The position numbers were made by a program, and so were the translations under genes. The notes under the pieces are model-generated. The model made no database searches and was not told the DNA's origin. It saw nothing but the letters and a program-made list of their open reading frames with translations. Of a stretch of DNA of 43,794 nucleotides, positions 17,097 to 25,663 are shown one piece after another (the stretch's first letter is position 1; every line of letters starts with the position of its first letter). Location: contig CAYLJO010000025.1 of NCBI GenBank assembly GCA_964383905.1, positions 1 to 43,794 of the forward strand, in the 5' to 3' direction. Source of the stretch: CAYLJO01 sp964383905 (GTDB lineage: Bacteria; Acidobacteriota; Blastocatellia; Pyrinomonadales; Pyrinomonadaceae).

Positions 17097-17125
17097 ATTA
17101 TACGAGAAGAGAAAGGCAGAAGCAA
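17097..17125 (-). promoter_or_regulatory. sigma-70 promoter of the rimP-nusA-infB operon
   Basis: On the minus strand TTGCTT (17125-17120) is followed after 17 bases by a perfect TATAAT (17102-17097). The start of transcription would fall near 17090, leaving an untranslated leader of about 80 bases before the rimP ATG. The call rests on sequence match and position. Confidence 0.6.
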
Positions 17126-17730
17126 GCGAGTGGCGGCGAGAGAGGCGCCCACCGTGGGTGCTTGGTTCTATACCAAGGCTACAAAGAGAAAAGCAGGACT
17201 GTTGGCGATCATGCAGGCTCTTACCGCCTTACCGTTGAAGTCTGCAAACTCGAACAATCAACGCCCGATCTATGGTCAGATAAAGCACTTAGAGACTGCC
17301 CAGGGAGCGAACCTATTCTCAGGTTGACACTGAGCCGACGTTGGACGGCTCGGATATTCCTGTAAGTCTAATACCTTCAACTGATTACCGTAATTCCGAG
17401 CGCGCGGGCAAGTTTTTTTCGTCGGGATTCGTCAACCTGCTTACCATCGCTCAATGGTGGAGTCTGAAACAAGGTGTGAGATCTCGCCGCCGTTCGGCAT
17501 TAAGATTACATTCAATGACCTGTTGAGAATTATATCATGTGGAACCAATTTAATGTTACGAGGTAAATTGGGAAAGTAAAAGTAATGAAATCGGTACGGC
17601 ATTATTGACATCCTTACCCGAGGATCTCATATATATTGAACACTTGGCCGGAAACCGCCAGCAAGGCAATAAATTCACTGCGTTTAACGGCCTTAAATCT
17701 TTATTATTAGCTCCATTAAACAGTCGCTAG
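17126..17730 (+). other. gene-poor, AT-richer decayed stretch
   Basis: No intact gene of normal appearance is present. GC falls sharply, by eye, between about 17500 and 17720. Short rightward frames succeed one another: about 17162-17365 (YQGYKEKSRTVGDHAGSYRL), 17341-17526, a frame ending at about 17577 (FGIKITFNDLLRIISCG), and a frame ending at 17730 (LLTSLPEDLIYIEHLAGNRQ). The last two read like real protein and could be pieces of one gene broken by frameshifts. I do not recognise a family. The composition contrast suggests foreign origin. Confidence 0.35.
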
Positions 17731-18180
17731 CTAACCGTTCAATTTTGCCTTGACGATCTCGCTCACCATGCGCCCGTCGGCGTTGCGACCGGCAAGGCGC
17801 GCCTGTGCGGCTTTCATCACCGCGCCCATGTCGCGCATTGAGGACGCGCCGGTCTCAGAGATGGCGAGGGCGACAGCCTGCTCGATCTCTTCACGGGACG
17901 CGGCTTGGGGCAGGTAGGCTTCGATGACTTCGATCTCGGCGCGCTCCTTGTCGGCCAATTCCTGACGCCGGCCCTTCTCGTACTGCTCGATGGAATCACG
18001 CCGCTGTTTAACGAGCGAGCGCAGCGCTTTCGTCGTCTCCTCGTCGGTCAACGCGCCGCCCTTTTCGATCTGGCGGTTCATCAAAGCTGCTTTAACCATC
18101 CGCAGTGTCGAAGTGCGGGCGGCCTCTTTAGCCTTCATCGCGGTGGTGAGATCGGACGTAATGCGTTCCTGCAAGCTCAT
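17731..18180 (-). CDS. yqeY: GatB/YqeY domain protein
   Basis: 149 residues, almost entirely helical, matching the YqeY family: LQERITSDLTTAMKAKE at the start, TLRMVKAALMNRQIEKG, the EKGRRQELADKERAEIEVIEAYLP block and the C-terminal AGRNADGRMVSEIVKAKL. The fold is the tRNA-binding tail domain of GatB. Free-standing YqeY proteins probably act with tRNA but their exact role is not settled. The ATG lies three bases past the uvrA stop, so the two genes are almost certainly co-transcribed. Confidence 0.92.
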   Translation of the reverse strand: MSLQERITSDLTTAMKAKEAARTSTLRMVKAALMNRQIEKGGALTDEETTKALRSLVKQRRDSIEQYEKGRRQELADKERAEIEVIEAYLPQAASREEIEQAVALAISETGASSMRDMGAVMKAAQARLAGRNADGRMVSEIVKAKLNG

Positions 18181-18183
18181 AGT

Positions 18184-21069
18184 TTAGGCACTCCTGTTCT
18201 TGTGGTGGCCGTTGGAGCGCGCCAGATGCCGGCTGAGGAATCGCCCCGTGTGCGAATCTCTGGCGCGCATGATCTCTTCGGGCGAGCCGGTGGCGACGAC
18301 GTAGCCGCCGGCGTCCCCGCCCTCGGGGCCGAGGTCGATAATGTAGTCGGCGGTCTTGATCACGTCGAGGTTGTGTTCGATGACGAGCAGGGAGCCGCCC
18401 GCCTCGATCAGGGCACGAAAGGCGGCGAGCAGCTTGTTAATGTCATCGAAATGCAGGCCGGTGGTCGGCTCGTCAAAGATGTAAAGCGTTTTGGCGCCGG
18501 TCCGCTTCGAGAGGTGTGCGGCGAGCTTGACGCGCTGGGCCTCGCCGCCGGAGAGCGTCGTGGCCGACTGGCCGAGGCGCAGGTAGCCCAGGCCGACGTC
18601 GTCGAGCACGCGCAGGCGGTTAGTGATCTTCGTGATCTCGCGGAAGAAGAGCATCGCTTCGCGGACCGTCATGTTCAGCACGTCGTTGATATTCTTACCG
18701 CGGTAATGCACGTTGAGTATTTGCGGCTTGAAGCGCGTGCCTTTGCATTCTTCGCAGACGAGCTCGACGTCCGCCAGAAACTGCATCTCGACGGTCACCG
18801 TGCCGTCGCCCTGGCAGACTTCGCAGCGCCCGCCCGGAACGTTGAAGGAGAAGAAGGAGGGGTCGAAGCCGTGCGCCTGCGCCTCGCGCGTTCCGGCGAA
18901 AGCTTCGCGAATCGCGTCATAGACTTTGATGTAGGTGACCGGGTTTGATCGCGGCGTGCGACCGATCGGCGACTGGTCGACGAGAATGACATCATCAACG
19001 TACTGCCCGCCGTCGAGCCTCTGAAAAGCGCCGACGTGGCCCTGCCAGTCGCCGCGCTGCTTCTTCAACCCGGCGTAAATGCAGTCGTGAACCAGGGTGG
19101 ATTTGCCTGATCCGCTCACGCCCGTGATGCAGGCGAGCATATCGAGCGGCACGTCGACGTCGATATTTTTAAGATTGTGCTCGCTCGCCCCGCGCAGCAC
19201 GAGCCGCCTTTTCTGCGGCGCTCGGCGCTGTTTAGGCTCTTTGATCTCGGCGTCCCCGCGCAGGTAGCGGGCCGTCAGCGAAGACTTGTCCTTCAGCAGG
19301 TGGTCGAAGTCGCCCTCGTAAATGACCTGCCCGCCGAGCTCGCCCGCCGCCGGCCCGATGTCCAGAATGTGATCGGCGGCGCGCATCATCTCCGCGTCAT
19401 GTTCGACGACGAGCACCGTGTTGCCGATGTCGCGCAGGTTATGCAGCAGGCGGATCAAGCGCTCGCTGTCGCGCGGGTGAAGTCCGATCGAGGGCTCATC
19501 CAGGACGTAGAGCGCGCCGACGAGCGACGAGCCGAGGTTGGTCGCGAGCTGGATGCGTTGGGCTTCGCCACCGGAGAGCGTCGAGGCGAGGCGGTCAAGC
19601 GTCAGATAGTCGAGGCCGACATCGACGAGGAAGCGCAAGCGCCGCCGGACTTCATACAGCACGCGGTCGGCGATGGCCGCTTGTTCGGTCGAAAGCTCGA
19701 GCGTGTCGAAAAAGAGGGCCGCGTCTTTGATCGAAAGGGCGCAGACCTCTGGGAGCGTTCGGTTGCCGACGCGCACGTCGCGCGCTTCCTGCCGCAGTCG
19801 CCCGCCGTGGCAATCCGGGCACAGCGTATAGCCACGATATTTCGAGAGAAAAACGCGCACGTGAAGCTTGTATTTTTTGGTCTCCAGCCACTCGAAGAAG
19901 CCGCGCACGCCGTTCCACTTGCCCTTGCCTTCGATGATCGCGCGCTGCTCGGTGCGTGAGAGGTTCTGGAACGGCACGCTCATCGAGATGCCTTCCGCTT
20001 TGCAGAAGCGGCGCAACTCGTTTCTCGCCCAGTCATACTGTGGCTTCGTCCACGGCTCGATCGCGCCCTCGTTCAACGTCAAGGCAGGGTTCGGGATAAC
20101 CAGATCGAGGTCGAGGCCGATAGTGTTGCCGAAGCCCTGGCACGTCGGGCATGCGCCGTAAGGGTTGTTGAAGCTGAAGAGGCGCGGTTCCGGCTGGGCG
20201 TAAATCGTGCCGTCGTATTTACATTCAAAACGCTCGGAGAAGCGCAGGCGGCGCGGCGCGGCTTCGGCCGTTTCGATGACGGCCGTGCCGTGGCCCTCCT
20301 GAAAACAGGTCTCGAAGGAATCAACAAGGCGCTCGCGCACGTCCGGCCGCGCCGTCAGGCGGTCTACCAGCACATAAACGTTGTCGAAATCTGTTCGCGT
20401 GTAATCATCGGGCGACCGCAGATCGATGATTTGCCCCTCGCTGTAGAGCCGGGTGAAGCCGCGCTGCATCAGGCTCATGATATGGGCGGTGACCGATTGT
20501 CGATTCGTCACCCTGGACTTTGTTTCGGCTTTGCCCTTCCGGCGTGTGTTGGCCTTTTTCCCCCCGCTGCCGTTTGCCTCGACGCGCAGTCCGGCTTCGG
20601 CGGGAAACAGGACGTAGAAGCGTGTGCCCTCGGCGATCGTGGCAAGCGTTTCCTGCGCGGACGACTCGGGCGAATCGCGGTGCACCTCGCGGCCGCAGAC
20701 GCGGCAAAAAGTTATCCCCGTGCGCGCATAAAGGAGGCGCAGGTAATCGTAAACTTCCGTCTGCGTGCCGGCGGTCGAGCGCGGATTGCGGGTCGAGTTT
20801 TTCTGTCGAATCGCGATGGCCGGCGCGATGCCGCGCACCTCGTCAACGTCCGGTTTATCCATCCGCTCCAGAAACTGGCGGGCGTAGGCCGACAGCGATT
20901 CGACATAACGACGCTGGCCCTCGGCGTAGATGGTGTCGAAAGCGAGAGAGGATTTACCCGAACCGCTGACCCCGGTCACGACCGTCATTTGCCCGACCGG
21001 AATAGAAAACGAGATGTTCTTGAGGTTATTGACGCGCGCCCCGCGCACTTCGATGGCTTCTTCTGTCAT
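18184..21069 (-). CDS. uvrA: excinuclease ABC subunit A
   Basis: 961 residues. Two ABC ATPase halves: Walker A GVSGSGKSSLAFDTIYAEGQ (near residue 33) and GVSGSGKSTLVHDCIYAG (near 650), each with an LSGGEAQR signature and DEPS/DEPTTGLH Walker B. UvrA finds bulky DNA lesions in nucleotide excision repair. The second zinc module is complete (CEVCQGDG and CEECKG). The first one reads CKYD near residue 282 and CPTC near 306, so one expected cysteine is Asp. A basic insertion rich in Lys/Arg/Gly sits near residues 165-190. yqeY follows after three bases. Confidence 0.97.
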   Translation of the reverse strand: MTEEAIEVRGARVNNLKNISFSIPVGQMTVVTGVSGSGKSSLAFDTIYAEGQRRYVESLSAYARQFLERMDKPDVDEVRGIAPAIAIRQKNSTRNPRSTAGTQTEVYDYLRLLYARTGITFCRVCGREVHRDSPESSAQETLATIAEGTRFYVLFPAEAGLRVEANGSGGKKANTRRKGKAETKSRVTNRQSVTAHIMSLMQRGFTRLYSEGQIIDLRSPDDYTRTDFDNVYVLVDRLTARPDVRERLVDSFETCFQEGHGTAVIETAEAAPRRLRFSERFECKYDGTIYAQPEPRLFSFNNPYGACPTCQGFGNTIGLDLDLVIPNPALTLNEGAIEPWTKPQYDWARNELRRFCKAEGISMSVPFQNLSRTEQRAIIEGKGKWNGVRGFFEWLETKKYKLHVRVFLSKYRGYTLCPDCHGGRLRQEARDVRVGNRTLPEVCALSIKDAALFFDTLELSTEQAAIADRVLYEVRRRLRFLVDVGLDYLTLDRLASTLSGGEAQRIQLATNLGSSLVGALYVLDEPSIGLHPRDSERLIRLLHNLRDIGNTVLVVEHDAEMMRAADHILDIGPAAGELGGQVIYEGDFDHLLKDKSSLTARYLRGDAEIKEPKQRRAPQKRRLVLRGASEHNLKNIDVDVPLDMLACITGVSGSGKSTLVHDCIYAGLKKQRGDWQGHVGAFQRLDGGQYVDDVILVDQSPIGRTPRSNPVTYIKVYDAIREAFAGTREAQAHGFDPSFFSFNVPGGRCEVCQGDGTVTVEMQFLADVELVCEECKGTRFKPQILNVHYRGKNINDVLNMTVREAMLFFREITKITNRLRVLDDVGLGYLRLGQSATTLSGGEAQRVKLAAHLSKRTGAKTLYIFDEPTTGLHFDDINKLLAAFRALIEAGGSLLVIEHNLDVIKTADYIIDLGPEGGDAGGYVVATGSPEEIMRARDSHTGRFLSRHLARSNGHHKNRSA

Positions 21070-21196
21070 GTCGCAAATGGCTGCCGGCTCGCACGGCTAT
21101 CTCCAGCGCTCGGCGGCAAAACACCTATGATAACCCGATTTAGGCCGGAGACGAAGCGCGGAGCAGATGCGTTCGGCTGGAAGAGTCCAAAGGGGA

Positions 21197-21544
21197 TTAC
21201 CAGCGTGTGTCATAGCGGGCAAACCCGGTGCGCCATGAGCCTTCGCCGAGGACGGGGATTGAGCCGTGAAAGGAGAGAAGAGAATCGGGGGGGCGGCGCA
21301 CGCGGTAGGTCCGCCCCATGGGCGCGCAGACGGAGAGCGTAACGTTTTCGGGTGAGAGACGGACGACGGTCGCGTCGCGCCAGTCCTTGCGACAGCGCAG
21401 GACAAGACGCGCGCCAAGCGGCAGAGCGGCGAGCTGTTGCGTATTATCCTGTTGTGTATTATCGGGAGAGAGAGACGCAATAAAGCCGCCGGACAGGGAA
21501 GCGAAGACTTCTGCGTCCGGCGGCCTTTCGATCTCAGCGCTCAC
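21197..21544 (-). CDS. hypothetical protein, small beta-rich
   Basis: 115 residues, no family recognised. The first 45 residues are variable-looking (a DNTQQDNTQQ direct repeat). The rest, from LPLGARLVLRCRKDWRDATV through VTLSVCAPMGRTYRVRR, alternates hydrophobic and charged residues as in a small beta-barrel, faintly like PilZ-type folds. It lies 12 bases after the M50-like peptidase gene and 127 before uvrA, same strand, so it may share the peptidase transcript. The codon pattern is consistent with a real gene. Confidence 0.55.
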   Translation of the reverse strand: MSAEIERPPDAEVFASLSGGFIASLSPDNTQQDNTQQLAALPLGARLVLRCRKDWRDATVVRLSPENVTLSVCAPMGRTYRVRRPPDSLLSFHGSIPVLGEGSWRTGFARYDTRW

Positions 21545-21556
21545 GTTCAGCTCTTC

Positions 21557-22354
21557 CTAGACATCCAGGGGGTCTTCAAACGGAAGATCCTGCTGCGCCG
21601 CCGACCGCTGGCGGCTGACGGCGTAAAGGCGCATCACCGTGGAGAGGATCATCAGGGCGACGCCGATCCAGAGGACGGCCCAGAATATTGCCGGAATGCC
21701 CGTCGCGTTCGCCATGTTCACCGCGTCGGTGTGGACGGCGGGCGAGAAGGGCGACGAAAGAAAGAAAACGGTCTTCAGGTCGAGCAACGCATTCAGGACG
21801 CATTGCACGGCGAGAAAACTGACGAAGAAGGTTGCGGCCCGCGGACTCGCGTACCTCGCGACGGCGACGAGGCCGAGCGGGATGGCGATGCCCATCAAAA
21901 GTGTGAAGGGTATGCCAGGCATCGTGCCCCATGATCCATTGGTTAACGGCTTCAGTAGCCCGTAGATCACCGTCACGGCGAAAATGAAGGCCGCGGAGCC
22001 GAGCAGCACGACGCGAGCGGCCACTGCGCGGCGGATGAGCAGGAGAAGCAACGCCCCGTAGGCGGTCGCGCCGAGGTAACCGGCGCTCGACACAAAAATC
22101 TGTGAGAAGAGTCCGCCCTGGGTGGTGTAGGTTTCGCCGCTCGCGTTGGCCGCGACGCTCAGGCTGGCGACCGAGTTGCCGGTCAGGAGAGCGGCAATCG
22201 CATGCCCGCCCTCATGTATGAAGGTGACAAAGATGCGAAATGGGTAGGTCAGAATCTCCGCGTAAGGGATGAACCACAGCGCGATGGATATGGCGGCGGC
22301 CACGAGCAGTGTGAGCGCTTGCGGGCGCGCATCTCTGGATATGCTTATCTTCAT
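21557..22354 (-). CDS. M50-like (site-2-protease type) membrane metallopeptidase
   Basis: 265 residues from the ATG at 22354, which has a clear GGAGATTTTCAAG ribosome site; a longer frame to 22474 lacks one. About seven transmembrane segments. The zinc motif HEGGH is at residues 47-51, directly inside the second hydrophobic segment, followed by AIAALLTGNSVASLSV. This arrangement matches the peptidase M50B-like family, which is related to intramembrane site-2 proteases. A third zinc ligand was not identified with confidence. The substrate is unknown, and the next gene downstream is a small hypothetical. Confidence 0.8.
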   Translation of the reverse strand: MKISISRDARPQALTLLVAAAISIALWFIPYAEILTYPFRIFVTFIHEGGHAIAALLTGNSVASLSVAANASGETYTTQGGLFSQIFVSSAGYLGATAYGALLLLLIRRAVAARVVLLGSAAFIFAVTVIYGLLKPLTNGSWGTMPGIPFTLLMGIAIPLGLVAVARYASPRAATFFVSFLAVQCVLNALLDLKTVFFLSSPFSPAVHTDAVNMANATGIPAIFWAVLWIGVALMILSTVMRLYAVSRQRSAAQQDLPFEDPLDV

Positions 22355-22488
22355 CTTGAAAATCTCCGCTAACCGGCTTTCAGCCTTCGGTTGACTTACC
22401 CGAACATTGTACGCTGAAGAAGGCAAAATTAAAAAGGCAAAAGTATCACAGCCAGGAATATAAACGAGGGACAATACCGCCTTGTTCC

Positions 22489-22983
22489 TTAATTTTTCCT
22501 TTTTCCTTTGGCCTTTGGCCTTGTGAACTCGCCTGATTTGCCGCCGGTCTTCACTTCCAAACGAAGGTCGGTGATGGTCATCGCTTTATCGACGGCTTTG
22601 CACATATCGTATATGGTGAGCGCGGCGACGGCGGCGGCGGTGAGCGCTTCCATTTCGACGCCGGTTTGCGCCTGGGTGGCGGCTTCGGCCTCAAGATAAA
22701 CGCCCGTGTCCCGGACTTCTGCGCGCACCTCGATGTGTGTGAGTGGGAGCGGATGGCAGAGCGGGATCAAATCGGCCGTCCGTTTGGCGGCCATGATGCC
22801 GGCAAGGCGGGCCGTCTCCAGCGGGTCGCCCTTCGGAGTCCGGTGTTCGCGCACCGCCGCAACGGTCTCCGGCGACATCAGAACCCGCGCGGAGGCGACG
22901 GCACGCCGCACCGTGACAGGCTTCGCGCTCGTGTCAACCATCGCCACCCGGCCGTGTTCGTCCATATGAGAAAGTTGCTTCAT
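22489..22983 (-). CDS. moaC: cyclic pyranopterin monophosphate synthase MoaC
   Basis: 164 residues from ATG 22983 (MKQLSHMDEHGRVAMVD). The further upstream frame runs into repeat sequence and is unlikely. Diagnostic blocks: MVDTSAKPVTVRRAVA, KRTADLIPLCHPLPLTHI, TGVEMEALTAAAVAALTIYDMCKA and the final ALRLEVKTGGKSGEF-like block. It forms the pyran ring of precursor Z in molybdenum cofactor synthesis. moeA lies just upstream on the same strand, so the two cofactor steps are probably expressed together. Confidence 0.95.
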   Translation of the reverse strand: MKQLSHMDEHGRVAMVDTSAKPVTVRRAVASARVLMSPETVAAVREHRTPKGDPLETARLAGIMAAKRTADLIPLCHPLPLTHIEVRAEVRDTGVYLEAEAATQAQTGVEMEALTAAAVAALTIYDMCKAVDKAMTITDLRLEVKTGGKSGEFTRPKAKGKRKN

Positions 22984-22986
22984 ACG

Positions 22987-23103
22987 ATTGTCGAGGACGC
23001 GGTGACACGGAGACGCGGAGAGGCGGGGACAAAACAAGACATCGCCGCGTCGCCGCGTCTCCCCCTCTCCGTGTCGCCTTGTTCGCCTACTCTCCGCGTC
23101 CCT
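22987..23103. repeat. imperfect hairpin in the moeA-moaC spacer (family C)
   Basis: A left segment GGTGACACGGAGACGCGGAG (from about 22999) can pair with CCGCGTCTCCCCCTCTCCGTGTCGCC (about 23053-23078), including a near-perfect ACACGGAGA/TCTCCGTGT core. Further CGCGTC/GACGCG words flank it. The purine-rich strand resembles GACACGGGGAGAGGGGGAGA at about 3738. It is probably a REP-like intergenic element. Confidence 0.5.
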
Positions 23104-23109
23104 TCTTCA

Positions 23110-24312
23110 TTAGGCTAGTCGGACGATTTGTACCTTGGCGTTCGCGTCGAGGGTGCGCACGCCCTGGGGCACGATGACGAGGGCGGTGGCGCGCGCGAAG
23201 GCGACGAAGTCGGACGAGCCGCCCCACTTCAAAGGCTCTGCGAGAAGCTGGCCCTCCTGATTCGTGCCAAGGCAGGCCGGCAGATAACTGGTGCGGTCAA
23301 GCGAGCCCTTCACACCGCGCGCGAGTACGGCCCACTCTTCAACCATCGCCGGGTCTTTTGCGCCCTGCATGGCGCGCAGAGCGGTTCGCGCGAATAGATT
23401 GAAGGTGACGGAGACGGAGACCGGGTTGCCCGGGAGCCCGAACACGAGCGTGTGACCGAGGCGTGCGAAGACAGTCGGCTTGCCGGGGCGCAAAGAGATG
23501 CGCTCGAAAAAGACCTCCGCATCGAGCGCGCGCAGGGCCGCCTTCGTAAAATCGTAAACGCCCATCGAGACGCCGCCCGATAGAATAAGCAGATCCGAGC
23601 GCGACGCCGCTTCTGTGATGGTGCGCTGCAAGACCACAGGATCATCGCCGGCCAGCGGCAAGCGCTCTACTCTTGCGCCCGCCAGTGTGGCGTAAGCCCC
23701 TAACGAATAACTGTTTGAATCACGAATCTGATCTGCGCCCGGCTTTTCGTTCACCGCAACAAGCTCGGTGCCGGTGGCCAGCACTGCGACGCGTGGGCGT
23801 GGGCCGACCTTGATTTCAGCATAGCCGAACGAGGCGAGCGCGGCCATCATCGCCGCATTGATCTCCTCGCCAGCGCCGAGCACGATCCCGCCCGCTTTGA
23901 CCTCGCTGGCGCGCTTGACGATAAACTGTCCGGGCTGCGTGGCCTCCTCAATCAAGACCTGTGTGCCGTCAGTTTCGCGCGTCACTTCCACTTTCTGCAC
24001 GCTGTCTGCGCCTGATGGCACCGGCGCACCGGTCATGATCCGCACGGCTTCACCCGCGCGCATCTCCTGATGCCAGCCGCGCCCGGCGGCTGCTTCGCCG
24101 ACGACGCGCAAGATTGCGGGCGGGCTCAGCGTATCAACAGCACGCACCGCGTAGCCGTCCATCTGCGCGCGGTCAAAGGGCGGCAGGTCTGAGTCTGCAA
24201 TCACATCTTCCGCAAGCACGCGCCCGAGCGCGTCGGCCAGTGGGATCTGTTCGGGCGGGAGCAAGTGCGTTTGCTCTTTGACGATACGAATGGCTTCGGC
24301 GACGGGGATCAT
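23110..24312 (-). CDS. moeA: molybdopterin molybdotransferase MoeA
   Basis: 400 residues. The N-terminal segment has PLADALGRVLAEDVIADSDLPPFDRAQMDGYAVRA, with the conserved PPFD...MDGYA. Then GTGEELV-type ATGTELV, RDSNSYSLGAYA, the MoCF signature LILSGGVSMGVYDF and the substrate loop FGLPGNPVSVSVTFNLF. MoeA inserts molybdate into adenylated molybdopterin. Length and domain order are standard for the long MoeA type. It precedes moaC on the same strand. Confidence 0.95.
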   Translation of the reverse strand: MIPVAEAIRIVKEQTHLLPPEQIPLADALGRVLAEDVIADSDLPPFDRAQMDGYAVRAVDTLSPPAILRVVGEAAAGRGWHQEMRAGEAVRIMTGAPVPSGADSVQKVEVTRETDGTQVLIEEATQPGQFIVKRASEVKAGGIVLGAGEEINAAMMAALASFGYAEIKVGPRPRVAVLATGTELVAVNEKPGADQIRDSNSYSLGAYATLAGARVERLPLAGDDPVVLQRTITEAASRSDLLILSGGVSMGVYDFTKAALRALDAEVFFERISLRPGKPTVFARLGHTLVFGLPGNPVSVSVTFNLFARTALRAMQGAKDPAMVEEWAVLARGVKGSLDRTSYLPACLGTNQEGQLLAEPLKWGGSSDFVAFARATALVIVPQGVRTLDANAKVQIVRLA

Positions 24313-24326
24313 GGCTGTTGTAGAGT

Positions 24327-24473
24327 TTAGATGTGTGAGTGCAGATAGTCGGCTGACCAGCGCAGGCTGGATTTATCAGCCGGAATGATGAGTGAGTTTT
24401 TAAGTTCTGTCACGCCGGGCATCTTGTCGAACATCCCAAGATACATTTTCACTTGGATTTTAAGTTGGCTCAT
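24327..24473 (-). CDS. possible small protein, unrecognised
   Basis: A 48-residue open frame from ATG 24473 to TAA 24327, between the MazF-like toxin gene and moeA and on their strand. The peptide (start MSQLKIQVKMYLGMFDKMPG, end RWSADYLHSHI) has a balanced, protein-like composition. Codons are more AT-rich than in the neighbours. No strong ribosome site is visible. It could be a genuine small accessory protein, a gene fragment or chance. Confidence 0.25.
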   Translation of the reverse strand: MSQLKIQVKMYLGMFDKMPGVTELKNSLIIPADKSSLRWSADYLHSHI

Positions 24474-24527
24474 GGGCTACTGCTCGGAAGCAGTCAATCC
24501 TAATATGGCTGAATCCGTAGCGCAAAG

Positions 24528-24896
24528 CTAGGGGGCTGATGGCGCGTTCAGCGCAACAAGCGCGAGACGAAGGCGTTCGCGGACGGACTGCCAATCTGTA
24601 TCCGATAAGCGGCCGATGCGAGCGGTGATGGCAGAGCGCGGGACAGTCACGAGGAAAGCCCGGAATGCGGAGGGCTTGCGCAGCCTGGCACCCGACCAAT
24701 CTTGCAGTAAGTAATCGGTCGCCGCTATCGCGCCAGCAGTCTGGCTAGTAATCAAACCGACAATAACATCGGGGCGGGCCGCATGATAAAGGTCAGACGA
24801 CAAGACGACAGCCGGGCGGCGCTTAGTTCCTGTGACGGCCGAAAAATCAAGCACCACGACATCGCCCGCCTTATCCAAGCTCTTCGTCCTCGCCAT
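24528..24896 (-). CDS. type II toxin, PemK/MazF-like endoribonuclease
   Basis: 122 residues from the ATG at 24896 (MARTKSLDKAGDVVVLDFS). The MazF fold is shown by GDVVVLDFS, the substrate-loop segment TGTKRRPAVVLSSDLYH, VIVGLITSQ and the strand VPRSAITARIGRLSDTDW. Toxins of this group cut mRNA at short motifs. The preceding antitoxin gene overlaps its start by 26 bases, a normal toxin-antitoxin arrangement. It sits in a small accessory pocket beside a phage-resistance gene remnant. Confidence 0.85.
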   Translation of the reverse strand: MARTKSLDKAGDVVVLDFSAVTGTKRRPAVVLSSDLYHAARPDVIVGLITSQTAGAIAATDYLLQDWSGARLRKPSAFRAFLVTVPRSAITARIGRLSDTDWQSVRERLRLALVALNAPSAP

Positions 24897-25089
24897 ACAT
24901 GCGCGTAGCGTGAGCGAGCGCAAAAGCGCTCAGGTCGCGTCGGTCTTCGTTGCTCCACTCGTCGCTCAAGCTGAGTGCGTCCGCAGTGCGGGTTAATTCT
25001 TCAAGAAGGAGCGCGGCCAGTCGCAAACGTTCCTTCGGTGGCAAGCGGCGTACGGCTTCAGCATAAAGCTCTTGAGCGGTAGTTCCCAT
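24871..25089 (-). CDS. antitoxin of the MazF-like pair
   Basis: 72 residues, acidic and helical: AQELYAEAVRRLPPKERLRLAALLLEEL, then an acidic C-terminal half (SDEWSNEDRRDL, YGEDEELG). Size, acidity, gene order and the 26-base overlap with the toxin gene identify it as the antitoxin, though the N-terminal helices do not clearly show a ribbon-helix-helix or AbrB fold. The LPPKERLRLAALLLEEL block is common in antitoxin-like proteins of several families. Confidence 0.75.
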   Translation of the reverse strand: MGTTAQELYAEAVRRLPPKERLRLAALLLEELTRTADALSLSDEWSNEDRRDLSAFALAHATRMYGEDEELG

Positions 25090-25101
25090 AGTATTTCCTC
25101 A

Positions 25102-25248
25102 TCAGCCATACAGCATAAGCGAAGCTGTCGGAAAGGGAAAGTAGCGTAGATACCAAGCGAGGAAACGCTCGCCGTCGTTGGCAAAATTTTGTTGATAGTA
25201 TGAATCGCCCTGAATGTCGCGGCGGATGAGGCTAAACAGTCGGTTAAT
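25102..25248 (-). pseudogene. N-terminal remnant of an AIPR-like phage-resistance protein
   Basis: A minus-strand frame reading INRLFSLIRRDIQGDSYYQ, then FANDGERFLAWYLR, ends at TGA 25102. This matches, from memory, the N-termini of AIPR (abortive infection phage resistance) proteins and related DUF proteins, which begin with a similar helix and continue after AWYLR into a D-x-T-D-G...D-K-Q-I-D nuclease-like motif. That motif is missing here; the frame degenerates (FPFPTASLMLYG) and stops. There is no ATG in frame. It directly precedes the toxin-antitoxin genes on the same strand. It is a short dead fragment, and the family call is an inference. Confidence 0.5.
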
Positions 25249-25254
25249 GGTTGA

Positions 25255-25663
25255 TCCTTTGTCAGTTTGGCCTCAACGGGTGCCATGCAAGTTTCACAAG
25301 ACAAAGTATAATCCGGGTGGCATGATGCGTGAATCTATTGTCCGCAGAAGGTATAAGTGGCGGTTATCTCTACTAACATCCGAAGCGGTTGCCCTCATAA
25401 ATTAAGAGACAACCACTTCGATGTGGCGGAGCCGATGGGTCTCGAAGCGCGCGACCGAAGGTTTGCAGTTCTTTTGGGCATATATCATGGAGCGCTATAG
25501 AGTGTCACAGGTGCGTAAATATTAAGCATTTTCTCTTGCCGGATCACTCCATAATACTGGGTACATACAGATAGCTACTACAGTTTCAACTACATTCTAT
25601 GATGTTAACTATTCGCAACGCTGTCAGCAGTCGGCTATGAACAAAAAGCTGAGCGTTGAGTGC
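25255..25663. other. gene-free spacer
   Basis: About 400 bases without a convincing gene or RNA. GC is lower than in neighbouring genes. One imperfect inverted repeat (AAGTGGCGGTTATCTCT near 25357 against AGAGACAACCACTT near 25408) is present. A TATAAT word at 25307-25312 (+) has no matching -35. The stretch separates the toxin-antitoxin genes from the DUF5615 gene. Confidence 0.4.

Noticed and set aside
17905..18948. 347-codon rightward open frame
   Set aside because: Antisense to yqeY and the 3' part of uvrA; its composition is the mirror image of UvrA codons.
20290..21342. 350-codon rightward open frame
   Set aside because: Antisense shadow of the uvrA 5' region and the neighbouring small gene; no start site or family match.
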